Positions 35,101 through 43,317 of a DNA stretch of 53,946 bases are shown here, in pieces. The stretch covers positions 1 to 53,946 of the forward strand of contig NZ_JABEQM010000020.1 of the NCBI RefSeq assembly GCF_014174155.1. The letters run 5' to 3'. The position numbers and the translations under genes are program-made. The DNA is from Gluconacetobacter tumulisoli. GTDB taxonomy: Bacteria > Pseudomonadota > Alphaproteobacteria > Acetobacterales > Acetobacteraceae. Every line of letters begins with the position of its first letter. Within the stretch, counting starts at the first letter, position 1. The notes beneath the pieces were generated by a model that ran no database searches, was not told where the DNA came from, and was given only the letters and a program-made list of their open reading frames with translations.

Positions 35101-35745
35101 TCAGGGCCAGGTCACGCCGAAGGTCCGGCACAGGTCCGCAACCTGTTCCGGCTCCAGCGGGGCGGGGCGCGGGGCGGTCATCAGCCACAGGCGCGCCGTT
35201 TCCTCCAGTTCTTCCAGCGCGTCCGCCGCCTGGGTGACGCTGGCCCCCCACATGACCGGCCCCAGGCGTTCCAGCATCACGCCGCGGACCTGCTTCGCGA
35301 TCGCCCCGACCTGCTCGGCCACCGCAGGCGCCCCGGGCCGGTCGTAGGCGATCAGCGGAATCCGCCCGACTTTCATCACCTGATAGGGCGTGATCGGCGG
35401 CAGGATCGCGTCGGGCGCGTGCACGCCCGCCAGCGTCAGCGCCACCAGATGGGTGGAGTGGGTGTGGATCACGCCGTGGCAGTCGGGACGATTTTCGTAG
35501 ATTCGCCTATGCAGCGCCAGCGTCTTGGACGGGCGGTCGCCGGAAATCCAGTCCCCATTGGACGAAATCCGCGCGATCGCGGCCGGATCGAGCCGCCCGA
35601 GGCAGGCATCGGTCGGCGTCATCAGCCAGCCGTCTTCGAGGCGTACGCTGATATTGCCGGAACTGCCGGCCGTATAGCCACGCCGGTACAGGTTCCACCC
35701 GATCAGGCAGATCTCCTCGCGCCGCATGCTTTCCACGCTCATCAT
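35101..35745 (-). CDS. OtnC-like class II aldolase (3-oxo-tetronate 4-phosphate decarboxylase homologue), divergent active site
   Basis: A 214-residue class II aldolase-fold protein with TAGSSGNISVR, MTPTDACLG and the zinc pair H94/H96 in VIHTHSTHL. Its start overlaps the otnK stop (ATGATGA). By place and length it is OtnC, which would release CO2 and give dihydroxyacetone phosphate. However, two residues expected from FucA and OtnC are absent. The catalytic Glu after PSK is Thr (T75), and the third zinc His of the NHGP motif is Leu (L161 in LERLGPV). It may use other ligands, or its chemistry may differ. Confidence 0.78.
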   Translation of the reverse strand: MMSVESMRREEICLIGWNLYRRGYTAGSSGNISVRLEDGWLMTPTDACLGRLDPAAIARISSNGDWISGDRPSKTLALHRRIYENRPDCHGVIHTHSTHLVALTLAGVHAPDAILPPITPYQVMKVGRIPLIAYDRPGAPAVAEQVGAIAKQVRGVMLERLGPVMWGASVTQAADALEELEETARLWLMTAPRPAPLEPEQVADLCRTFGVTWP

Positions 35746-37052
35746 TCCGCCCCCGTCGCGGCCGCTTTTTCCGATCCTGCCAGCGCCGCCACGGCCTCGG
35801 CAAAGAAATCCGGACCGCCGAAATTGCCCGATTTCAGGGCAAAGCCCATCCGGTCCGTCCCCAGGCTGACGGTGGCCGGTACGCCCGGCGCGATCGGCGC
35901 CCCGATCTGCAGCATGTCCACCCCCAGCGCCAGGACCACGGCGCCCGAGGTCTCGCCGCCGGCGACCACGAAATGCCGTACACCCTGTTCGCGCAGTCCC
36001 CGGGCCAGGTCGCCCATCGCCTCCTCGATCATCGCGCCGGCGGCCTGCACCCCCAGGCGGCGCTGCACCGCGGCGACGTCGTCGGCCGGGCCCGTGGCGT
36101 AGATCAGGGGCGTGCCGATGCTGCGTTGCGCGAAGGCCAGGGCGCGGGCCACGACCGGTTCGCCCGCCGCCAGCAGCATCGGATCGATCCGGAAGGCCGG
36201 CCGGCCGTCCTGGATCCAGCGCGCGACCTGCCGGTTCGTCATCTCGGACGCGCTGCCGGCCAGCACGGCGCAACGGCCCGCGATGCGGGGCAGCACCGTG
36301 GCGTCCTGCGCCGGCAGCAGGCCCTGCCGGCGGAAATTGGCGGGCAGGCCCATCGCCATGCCCGACCCGCCGGTCACCAGCGGGTGGTCGGCGCAGGCCT
36401 CGCCCAGCACCAGCAGTTCCTCGTCGTCCAGCGCGTCGGCGATGGCCATGCCGATGCCCTCGGCCCGTAATTGCGCGATGCGCGCCCGCACGGCATCGGC
36501 ACCCCGCGCCACCACCTGGTGCGCGATCAGCCCCACCGCCGCATCGGTCTGGGCCTGCAGCACCCGCACCAGGCTGGGGTCGCGCATTGGCGTCAGGGGA
36601 TGGTTGCGCATGCCGCTCTCGCTCAGCAGGACGTCCCCCACGAACAGATAACCCTTGTAGACCGTGCGCTGATTGGCGGGAAAGGCCGGGCAGGCGATGG
36701 CCAACGGCGTCTCCGTGGCCGCCATCAGGGCCTGGGTCACCGGGCCGATGTTCCCATCCGGTGTCGAATCGAACGTCGAGCAATATTTGAAGAAGATTTG
36801 CCCGCATCCCCGGGCGCGCAGCCAGGCATGGGCGGCCAGCGATTGTTCGACGGCCTCGCGCGCCGGAACGGTCCGGGTCTTGAGCGCCACGACGATCGCA
36901 TCGGCCGCGATATCGGCCAGCTTCGCATCGTCCTGTACCCCGATCGTCTGCACCGTGCGCATCCCGCCCGCCACCAGCGTGCTGGCCAGATCGGTGGCGC
37001 CGGTGAAATCGTCGGCGATGCAGCCCAGAAGGGGCCCCTGTGCCTGCGTCAT
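35742..37052 (-). CDS. otnK: 3-oxo-tetronate kinase (OtnK, DUF1537 family)
   Basis: A 436-residue DUF1537 kinase. The N-terminal acid-binding domain opens GCIADDFTGATDLASTL and has FKYCSTFDSTPDGNIG and PAFPANQRTVYKGYLF. The C-terminal ATP domain has AGSASEMTNRQV, VVAGGETSGAVVLALG and LKSGNFGGPDFF. The family includes kinases for threonate, erythronate and 3-oxo-tetronate; the otnC and otnI partners choose OtnK. ATG at 37052 overlaps the ltnD stop, and its own stop overlaps otnC, so the set is translationally coupled. The open frame continues upstream but lies within ltnD. Confidence 0.9.
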   Translation of the reverse strand: MTQAQGPLLGCIADDFTGATDLASTLVAGGMRTVQTIGVQDDAKLADIAADAIVVALKTRTVPAREAVEQSLAAHAWLRARGCGQIFFKYCSTFDSTPDGNIGPVTQALMAATETPLAIACPAFPANQRTVYKGYLFVGDVLLSESGMRNHPLTPMRDPSLVRVLQAQTDAAVGLIAHQVVARGADAVRARIAQLRAEGIGMAIADALDDEELLVLGEACADHPLVTGGSGMAMGLPANFRRQGLLPAQDATVLPRIAGRCAVLAGSASEMTNRQVARWIQDGRPAFRIDPMLLAAGEPVVARALAFAQRSIGTPLIYATGPADDVAAVQRRLGVQAAGAMIEEAMGDLARGLREQGVRHFVVAGGETSGAVVLALGVDMLQIGAPIAPGVPATVSLGTDRMGFALKSGNFGGPDFFAEAVAALAGSEKAAATGAE

Positions 37053-37978
37053 GACGCCGCTCCCCCCGTGCTGTCGTTCCCGGCCGGTCGGTTCATGCCC
37101 GGAAGCGTTATTCCCGGAAAGATCTTGATGACGGCGGAATCGTCCTCGCGCCCCAGCCCGGCGGCGGCGGCCTGAAGGAACATCTGATGCGCGGCCGAGG
37201 CCAGCGGCAGGGGAAAGCGCGCGGCCCGCGCGGTGTCCAGCACCAGGCCCAGATCCTTGACGAAGATGTCGACCGCCGACAGCGGCGTATAATCCCCCGC
37301 CAGCACATGGGCCATGCGGTTCTCGAACATCCAGGAATTGCCGGCACTGTTGGTGATGATGTCGTACACGGTGTTCGGGTCGGCCCCTTCGCGCAGGCCC
37401 AGCGCCATGGCCTCGGCCGCCGCGGCGATGTGTACCCCCGCCAGCAACTGGTTGATGATCTTGATCCGCGTGCCCAGCCCCACCCGGTCGCCGACGCGAT
37501 AGACGCGGCCGGCGATCGCCGGCAGCACGTCCCGCGCCCTGTCGTAGGCCTCCGGCGGTCCGGAGGTCATCAGCGTCATCTCGCCGGTCGCGGCCTTCGC
37601 CGCCCCGCCCGACATCGGTGCGTCCAGCAGCCAGATGTCCCCGGCCCGCAGGCGCGTTTCCAGCGCCTCGATCGCGGCGGGGGCGACGGTCGCGCAGGCG
37701 ATGACCAGGCCGCCCGGCCGCATGGCGGGGAATGCGCCGCCGGGGCCGAACAGCACGGCGTCGGTCTGCGCGGCGTTCACCACCAGGATGACGATGATGT
37801 CGCATGCCTCGGCCACATCGGCGGGGGTGGCGCTGGCCGTTCCCCCTTGGGCGGCGAAGGCCTCCAGCACCTCGGGCCGGATGTCGTAGGCATGCACGGC
37901 ATATCCCGCGCGCAGCAGCGAACGCGCGACGCCCAGCCCCATGGCGCCCAGGCCGATGACCCCGATGGAGGGTTTCAT
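37049..37978 (-). CDS. ltnD: L-threonate dehydrogenase-like (LtnD, 3-hydroxyisobutyrate dehydrogenase family)
   Basis: A 309-residue beta-hydroxyacid dehydrogenase with GVIGLGAMGLGVARSL for NAD, LDAPMSGGAAKAATGEMT for substrate binding and the catalytic Lys in RIKIINQLLAGVHIA. LtnD oxidises L-threonate at C2 to 2-oxo-tetronate, the OtnI substrate, and the coupled downstream otnK supports this. ATG at 37978 follows AAGGA; a GTG 24 bases upstream is possible. Tartronate semialdehyde reductase is a related alternative function. Confidence 0.87.
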   Translation of the reverse strand: MKPSIGVIGLGAMGLGVARSLLRAGYAVHAYDIRPEVLEAFAAQGGTASATPADVAEACDIIVILVVNAAQTDAVLFGPGGAFPAMRPGGLVIACATVAPAAIEALETRLRAGDIWLLDAPMSGGAAKAATGEMTLMTSGPPEAYDRARDVLPAIAGRVYRVGDRVGLGTRIKIINQLLAGVHIAAAAEAMALGLREGADPNTVYDIITNSAGNSWMFENRMAHVLAGDYTPLSAVDIFVKDLGLVLDTARAARFPLPLASAAHQMFLQAAAAGLGREDDSAVIKIFPGITLPGMNRPAGNDSTGGAAS

Positions 37979-38027
37979 GATGTGGTGTCCTTCCTGTTTC
38001 ACGATGGGCCTGCCTTGCGACCGGCGT

Positions 38028-39386
38028 CTACATCGTGGCCTTGCTGCGATCCGTCATCAGGCTCAGCGCCACCGCCGCGACGATCCCGCCGAAGACCAGA
38101 TACCCCGCGACCGCGTAGCCGCTGCCCGACCAGGCCAGCAGGGCCGCCGCGACCAGCGGCGCGGGGCCGCCCGCGACCAGAGAGGACATCTGGTAGCCCA
38201 GGCCCGCACCCGAATATCGGATGTTGACTGGAAATTGCTCGGAAATCAGGGACGCCTGCGCCCCGTACTGCAGCGCATGCGGCAGCAGCGACAGCGCGAT
38301 GGCGATGAAGATCAGCGTGGTATTGCCGGAATTCAGGACCCAGAAATAGGGAAAGGCCATCAGCACCAGCACGGCGCAGCCGATGTAGTACATCCGGCGC
38401 CGGCCGACGCGATCGGCGGCGACGGCGCAGACCGGCAGCAGGATCATGTCGATTACCGCCGCCACCAGCGTCGCCGACAGCACGAAGGTGCGGGTGACAT
38501 GCGCGGTGGTGGTCGCATAATCGAAGATAAAGGCAGTGAAGATATAAAACGGCATCTGCTCGGACATGCGCAGGAACGCGATCATGATGATTTCGCGCCA
38601 GTACCCGCGCAGCACCGTGCCCACCGGGCTGTCCTCGATCCGTTTCTCCTGCAAGGCCTGGGCGAATGACGGTGTCTCACGGATCGACAGCCGCACCAGC
38701 AGGCCGATGATGACGAGGATCCCCGACAGCAGGAACGGAATGCGCCACCCGCCCACCAGGAAATCGGGGCCGGTCAGCATGCTGGCGCCCATCACCGCCG
38801 ATGTGGACAGGATCAACCCGATCGAAGTGCCGACCTGCGGCCAGGCCCCGGCGGCCCCGCGCCGGTTCTGCTCGCCCCATTCCAGCGACATCAGCGCAGC
38901 CCCGCCCCATTCCCCGCCGACGCCGAAGCCCTGGACGATCCGCAGCATTACCAGCAGCCCCGGCGCCCACAGGCCGATCCGGTCGTAGGACGGCAGGACA
39001 CCGATCAGGAAGGTCGCCAACCCACTGAGGGTCAGGGTGACGATCAGGGTCGTCTTGCGGCCCACCCGGTCGCCGAAATGCCCGAAGACCGCGGCGCCGA
39101 TCGGACGGATGACGAACGCGACGCCGAACGAGGCGAAGGACAGCATCAGCGATACCAGCCGGTTGTGGCTGGGAAAGAACAGATGCGGGAACACCAGGGC
39201 CGCCGTGGCGCCATAGATGTAATATTCATACCATTCGATGGTGGTGCCGATCAGGCTTCCGATCGATGCCCGGCGCCGTTGCTGCCGGGCATCGGGCGCC
39301 TGCGCCATGCGCTGGATATCCGCGCCGGAATCGGAAACGGGTGGGGCGCCAATGCCGGCGCCGGGTGACATCGTCAAATCGGTCAT
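38028..39386 (-). CDS. MFS transporter, metabolite:H+ symporter (MHS) family
   Basis: A 452-residue carrier with 12 helices. Diagnostic MHS segments are SLIGTTIEWYEYYIYGATAALVF, VIRPIGAAVFGHFGDRVGRK and LRIVQGFGVGGEWGGAALMSLEW. MHS members carry alpha-ketoglutarate, citrate, shikimate or sugar acids. The gene is 49 bases upstream of ltnD and probably imports the tetronate for the otn enzymes. The 48-residue N-terminal tail before the first helix is long and Pro/Ala-rich. Confidence 0.9.
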   Translation of the reverse strand: MTDLTMSPGAGIGAPPVSDSGADIQRMAQAPDARQQRRRASIGSLIGTTIEWYEYYIYGATAALVFPHLFFPSHNRLVSLMLSFASFGVAFVIRPIGAAVFGHFGDRVGRKTTLIVTLTLSGLATFLIGVLPSYDRIGLWAPGLLVMLRIVQGFGVGGEWGGAALMSLEWGEQNRRGAAGAWPQVGTSIGLILSTSAVMGASMLTGPDFLVGGWRIPFLLSGILVIIGLLVRLSIRETPSFAQALQEKRIEDSPVGTVLRGYWREIIMIAFLRMSEQMPFYIFTAFIFDYATTTAHVTRTFVLSATLVAAVIDMILLPVCAVAADRVGRRRMYYIGCAVLVLMAFPYFWVLNSGNTTLIFIAIALSLLPHALQYGAQASLISEQFPVNIRYSGAGLGYQMSSLVAGGPAPLVAAALLAWSGSGYAVAGYLVFGGIVAAVALSLMTDRSKATM

Positions 39387-39486
39387 GTTCAGATTCCTTC
39401 GACAATTTTTTTGTACCGTGGGAGGCGGCTTGTTTTTATCTGTCGTCGGCGCGGGCCATCGGCCCTTGGGAATAGTCTATCGAATA

Positions 39487-39529
39487 GGATCCGGGGCATC
39501 AGGCCCGGATGGGTTCGGGCAAGGCCCGA
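39487..39529. repeat. Dispersed GC-rich intergenic repeat, copy D
   Basis: GGATCCGGGGCATCAGGCC followed by GGGTTCGGGCAAGGCCCGA, between the lambda-crystallin-type gene and the MHS transporter gene. It could separate their transcripts or modulate readthrough. Confidence 0.7.
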
Positions 39530-39539
39530 CGAAGGGGGA

Positions 39540-40484
39540 TCACTCCTGATCCTGCACGATCTCCTTCTTCGCGCGCACCAGCCGGGCCAGGCACCGGTCC
39601 CGCCAGGCCTTGCGGGCATCCAGATCCGAGGCCGGCGTTCTGGCGCGGCGCGCGTCCTCGACGCGGGCAATCAATGCCTCGCCCCAGGGACGCGGATCGG
39701 CCTGTTCCCGCGCCAGATCGTAGTACATCGGACCCAGCTTGCGGCAATAATCGGCGATCCCGCCCTGGGCGTTCAGGTCGATGGTCTCGAACGGGCCCAT
39801 GAAGAACCAGCGCAGTCCCAGCCCGTCCGACATCGCCGCATCCACGTCATTGGGCGAGCAGATCCCGTCCTCGACCAGGCGAAAGGCCTCGGCCAGGACG
39901 GCGCTTTGCAGGCGGTTGACCACGAAGCCGGGGATTTCGCGGCTCAGCTGGATGGGGACCTGGCCCACCGCCTGCATCAGGGCATGGGTGCGCGCCACGA
40001 CCGATGGATCGGTCCAGGGGGCGGGAATGATTTCGACCAGAGGGATCAGGTGGGGCGGGTTGATCGGATGCGCGACGACGCAGCGCGCCCGGCCCGGGAT
40101 CTCCGCCGTGAAGGCGGATGCCGGCAGCCCCGAGGTGGAACTGGCGATCACCGCGTCGGGTCCCGCCGCCACGGCCAGGTCGCGATAGAGCTCCTGCTTC
40201 ACCGCCAGGCGTTCGGGCGCGCTTTCCTGGATATAGTCGGCATTCCTCACCGCCTCGGCCAGTGACGGGGCGGCGTGCAGGCGCGCCAGCACGTCCTCGA
40301 CACGCTCGGCGTGCAGCAGGTCCTGCCGGGCCAGCGTTTCCGCGGCATCGCGCGCCACGTCCAGTGCGGTCTGCACGGCGGCGGGGGAGGGATCGTACAA
40401 TGTGACGTCGAAGCCGGCCCGACTGAAGACCAGGGCCCATGAGCCCCCGACCAGGCCGCATCCGACAAGTGCGATGTTCTTCAT
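39540..40484 (-). CDS. L-gulonate 3-dehydrogenase / lambda-crystallin (CRYL1)-like dehydrogenase
   Basis: A 314-residue NAD-dependent 3-hydroxyacid dehydrogenase. It follows the CRYL1 pattern throughout: IALVGCGLVGGSWALVFSRAG, IQESAPERLAVKQ, SSTSGLPAS, VAHPINPPHLIPLVEIIP with the catalytic His, GFVVNRLQSAVLAEAFRLVE, DGLGLRWFFMGPFETIDLNA and RKAWRDRCLARL. Known relatives oxidise L-gulonate at C3. In this operon a tetronate would give 3-oxo-tetronate directly. It is the first gene leftward of the divergent gntR and probably belongs to the otn transcription unit, with repeat D after it. Confidence 0.84.
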   Translation of the reverse strand: MKNIALVGCGLVGGSWALVFSRAGFDVTLYDPSPAAVQTALDVARDAAETLARQDLLHAERVEDVLARLHAAPSLAEAVRNADYIQESAPERLAVKQELYRDLAVAAGPDAVIASSTSGLPASAFTAEIPGRARCVVAHPINPPHLIPLVEIIPAPWTDPSVVARTHALMQAVGQVPIQLSREIPGFVVNRLQSAVLAEAFRLVEDGICSPNDVDAAMSDGLGLRWFFMGPFETIDLNAQGGIADYCRKLGPMYYDLAREQADPRPWGEALIARVEDARRARTPASDLDARKAWRDRCLARLVRAKKEIVQDQE

Positions 40485-40550
40485 GTGGTGCTTCCCGAAT
40501 TCGATGACTCGATAGTGGCGCGACCATTCTTTTTTATTTTAGCAGATCCG

Positions 40551-40562
40551 ATCCGATCGGAT
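40551..40562. promoter_or_regulatory. ATCCGATCGGAT palindrome, probable GntR operator
   Basis: A perfect 12-bp palindrome in the 123-base gap between the divergent dehydrogenase and gntR genes, next to a run of T (40530-40540). Position between regulator and target supports autoregulation. Confidence 0.55.
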
Positions 40563-40607
40563 ATACGATGTGGGGACGTTGCTGATGACAGAGGGGCATG
40601 TCAAGAA

Positions 40608-41345
40608 ATGTTTGCGAGACCACCGCGACGTGATCCGTTGTCGTCCTTGGCCCCGCAGGGTGGACAGGATGCCGCGGCCCTGCCGGCCGGCCCTGTGGCG
40701 CGCCCGGTCCGCCTGGCCGGCGAGGTCTACGAGATCCTGCTGAAACGCCTGATGGCGCTGGAGATCGAACCGGGGGAACGCATCGGCGTCGATGCCCTGG
40801 TCCGTGAACTGGAAGTATCGCAGACACCGATCCGCGAGGCGCTGGGCCGGCTGGAAACCCAGGGCCTGGTCGTCAAGGTGCATCTGTCGGGATATCGGGC
40901 GGCCCCGCAACTGACGCGCAAGCAGTTCAGCGACCTGTCGGAACTGCGCCTGGTGATCGAGCCCGCCGCCGCCGCCAAGGCCGCCCTGCTGATGTCCGAC
41001 GACGAACGCGATGCGATCGCCGCGATCGCCGACAGCATGGGCCAGCGTTTCAGCACGGACACGCAGGTGGCCTATAACCGGTTCGCCGAGGAAGACACCC
41101 GTTTCCACGCCGCGATCGCGAAGGCCAGCCAGAACGAATTGTACTATGACATCCTGGTGCAGCAGGCGGTCCATGTGCGCCTGTTCCGCCTGCGGCTGTC
41201 CGCGCGGGTCACGACGGATGCATTGGTGGAACACGCATGCATCATGGAGGCTTTCCATGCCCGTGACCCGGATGCCGTGGCGGCGGCGATGCGGACGCAT
41301 TTGGAAAACGCCTATGCCCGTTTCGTGGGGATCTACGATTCGTGA
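40608..41345 (+). CDS. GntR-family regulator, FCD type
   Basis: A 245-residue regulator. A 30-residue variable N terminus is followed by the winged helix (YEILLKRLMALEIEPGERIGVD, SQTPIREALGRLETQGLV) and an FCD domain with the metal-binding Asp and His pattern (EEDTRFHAAIAKAS, LVEHACIMEAF). ATG at 40608 is used; the open frame upstream runs through the promoter region. It is divergent from the tetronate operon and is its obvious local regulator, probably a repressor released by a tetronate. Confidence 0.9.
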   Translation: MFARPPRRDPLSSLAPQGGQDAAALPAGPVARPVRLAGEVYEILLKRLMALEIEPGERIGVDALVRELEVSQTPIREALGRLETQGLVVKVHLSGYRAAPQLTRKQFSDLSELRLVIEPAAAAKAALLMSDDERDAIAAIADSMGQRFSTDTQVAYNRFAEEDTRFHAAIAKASQNELYYDILVQQAVHVRLFRLRLSARVTTDALVEHACIMEAFHARDPDAVAAAMRTHLENAYARFVGIYDS

Positions 41346-41356
41346 TGGTAAAGCCA

Positions 41357-41469
41357 AGGGGGTGCCCTTGACCCACCAAGGGCATAGCCCCCTCTGGAAA
41401 CCCCAGACGTTATAAAACGAATGGGATGCAAGGGCCGAGGCCCTTGCCGGGTTCGGGCGGAGCCCGAGA
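41357..41469. repeat. Dispersed GC-rich intergenic repeat, copy E (two-part)
   Basis: It begins with a long hairpin at 41357-41393 (TGCCCTTG/CAAGGGCA extended by AGGGGG/CCCCCT with a 3-base bulge), then CTCTGGAAACCCC. The second hairpin is GCAAGGGCCGAGGCCCTTGC, followed by GGGTTCGGGCGGAGCCCGAG. It lies between convergent gntR and the PhnD-like gene, where it could terminate both. Confidence 0.75.
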
Positions 41470-41477
41470 CCTACCTT

Positions 41478-42269
41478 TCAGTGCTGGGCCATGACGTGGC
41501 CCAGCCGCGCTGCGGTGGCCGGGTCCAGGGCGGCGGCGCGGATATAGGGAATGCCGGGGCTGCGTGCCGTCCAGCCGACGACATGCAGGTCCTGTGCGGC
41601 GGGTTCGTGCTGGCGGGCCAGGAACCAGCTGCGGCAATCGATCGCGGCGAAATCCGCCTGACCCTCCGCGACCGCGCGGATCGAGGCGCGGTGCGCCCCG
41701 GTCGCCCGATGCCCGCCGAACAGATCCATCCCCGGGCCTTCGGCCGTCAGGTCGCGACGCAGGCCCATATAGCCGGACATGGAATGGGGCTCGTTAAAGG
41801 CCAGGACCCGGCCCCGGAACAGTTCCAGCGGCAGGACCGCCCGGCCGTCGGCGGACGGGGCGGCGGCCAGGCCGTCCGCGCGCCGCGCCACGATGGCGCT
41901 GCAGTAATCCGGGCCGGCCCCGCCCTCGAACGGGCCGTAATCGCTCTGACCCACGACCGTGACGTGCGGGGCCAGGCCGTGCGCCAGCGGGCCCCAGCAG
42001 GTCTCGGCGAACAGCAGCGCGGGATGGCGCCACAGGACCGCCAGATCGAACCCGTCAGGCGGCAGGCTGGCCGGATCCGGCGCCAGGATGGTGCCGTCGG
42101 CGGCCCGGATGCCGCCGGGCACGGCGGGCATGTCGGCGTTCCGCCGAACCAGCGCGTCGGGGGCGGCGATGCCCGCCGATCGCATCCGGTCGCGCAGGAC
42201 GGCCCAGCGCCGGTCGACCTGCGCGCGCTCCTCGGGCCAGTCGTACATCGGCAGGGCGGCGATCAGCAT
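41478..42269 (-). CDS. PhnD-like substrate-binding-domain protein, no signal peptide
   Basis: A 263-residue PhnD/SsuA/transferrin-type binding fold. The first strand LIAALPMYDWP comes directly after the initiator Met, so no export signal is present. Later segments are LAVLWRHPALLFAETCWGPLAH, VVGQSDYGPFEG, LAFNEPHSMSGYMGLRRDL and FAAIDCRSWFLA, the lobes of a periplasmic binding fold. ATG at 42269 overlaps the desaturase stop by 7 bases. There is no ABC permease or ATPase nearby. It might be a cytoplasmic ligand binder or an enzyme of this fold; the ligand is unknown. Confidence 0.75.
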   Translation of the reverse strand: MLIAALPMYDWPEERAQVDRRWAVLRDRMRSAGIAAPDALVRRNADMPAVPGGIRAADGTILAPDPASLPPDGFDLAVLWRHPALLFAETCWGPLAHGLAPHVTVVGQSDYGPFEGGAGPDYCSAIVARRADGLAAAPSADGRAVLPLELFRGRVLAFNEPHSMSGYMGLRRDLTAEGPGMDLFGGHRATGAHRASIRAVAEGQADFAAIDCRSWFLARQHEPAAQDLHVVGWTARSPGIPYIRAAALDPATAARLGHVMAQH

Positions 42270-43240
42270 GATCCGTTTTCCATCGGCTGGGCCGCATGGG
42301 GCGGCCGGGGGACGGGCACCAGCGGCAGGTGCGGCGCGGGATGGGGCAGGGGCTCCTTGCGGCGCAGCAGATAGCGCCAGGCGATCTCCCAATAGCCGCG
42401 ATAGACATACCCGCCGTTCAGGGCATGCCAGTATGCGCGGTCCGCCCGGTAGGTGCGCGGCAGGCGGTACCAGGGAATGCCCGGCCGGCTGTGATGCACG
42501 ATATGCAGATTGTTATACAGGAACAGGAACGACAGGACCGAATGCTGGACCAGGATCGTCCGGCAGGACGGCTGCTCGGCCCAGCGATGCTCGCAATAGG
42601 ACCGGATGCCGATCAGCGCCGTGCCGGCGTAGGCGGGCCCGAACAGATAGAGCCAGAAGGGCATGCCGAACACCCGCGTGACCACCCAGACGACCGGTAC
42701 AAGGGACAGGGCATGGATGACCCAGGCCACCAGGATCACCCGGTCGCCTGCCGCGATCCGCCGCATGTCCGACAGGAAGAAGCTGACGGAACCGATGAGG
42801 GGGCCGAGAATCACGCGGCCGAGGAACGTGTTGTTCGCCTCCAGCAGCCAGCGTCGGGCGCGCGGCAGGCGGGCCCAGCGTGCCGGGTGGTGGTAATAGG
42901 TCTCCGGATCCTCGTCGGGATCGGTCAGCAATTCGTCGCGATGGTGGTCGAGATGCGTGGTCCGGTAGCGGCGGAACGGGTAGAAGAGCCCGACCGGCAG
43001 GCCGACCAGGATTTCGTTCAACCGGTCCGACGATGTCGGATGACGGTGCAACGCCTCGTGCTGCAGCGAGGAATGAAAGGCGACGACCAGCGCCAGGACG
43101 GCAAGGCTGAGCAGATGGCTTGTGCCATACAGAAATGTTCCCGCCAGGATCCACACCCCATAGCAGGATGCGATGGCAAGAAAAGTCGGCCATTCGACCT
43201 CGCGCTGTCGCGCGGAATGTCCAGCAGGTGCCGGCGACAT
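42263..43240 (-). CDS. Membrane fatty acid desaturase/hydroxylase
   Basis: A 325-residue di-iron membrane enzyme. The histidine boxes are HEALH (61-65), HLDHH (96-100) and HIVHH near 250, with hydrophobic helix pairs between them. A further conserved-looking CEHRW lies before the last box. Substrates in this superfamily include acyl lipids, carotenoids and sphingoid bases; none can be chosen here. It is first in a two-gene leftward operon with the PhnD-like gene and divergent from the XRE regulator, which probably controls it. Confidence 0.86.
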   Translation of the reverse strand: MSPAPAGHSARQREVEWPTFLAIASCYGVWILAGTFLYGTSHLLSLAVLALVVAFHSSLQHEALHRHPTSSDRLNEILVGLPVGLFYPFRRYRTTHLDHHRDELLTDPDEDPETYYHHPARWARLPRARRWLLEANNTFLGRVILGPLIGSVSFFLSDMRRIAAGDRVILVAWVIHALSLVPVVWVVTRVFGMPFWLYLFGPAYAGTALIGIRSYCEHRWAEQPSCRTILVQHSVLSFLFLYNNLHIVHHSRPGIPWYRLPRTYRADRAYWHALNGGYVYRGYWEIAWRYLLRRKEPLPHPAPHLPLVPVPRPPHAAQPMENGSC

Positions 43241-43317
43241 CGACTGCTCTCTCCCTAATAATATCGTAATTTACAATATACTTAAGTAGAAACAACGTTT
43301 CTTCAGGAAAGTGTTGT

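Noticed and set aside
35746-36807. Upstream extension of the otnC frame
   Set aside because: It lies entirely within otnK in a different frame. The ATG overlapping the otnK stop explains the start.
37053-37805. Upstream extension of the otnK frame
   Set aside because: It is a shadow of ltnD; the GCIADDFTGATD segment marks the true N terminus just after 37052.
41357-41393. Simple terminator for gntR
   Set aside because: The hairpin lacks a following T run and is part of the two-part dispersed repeat, so it is listed as a repeat. It may still end transcripts.
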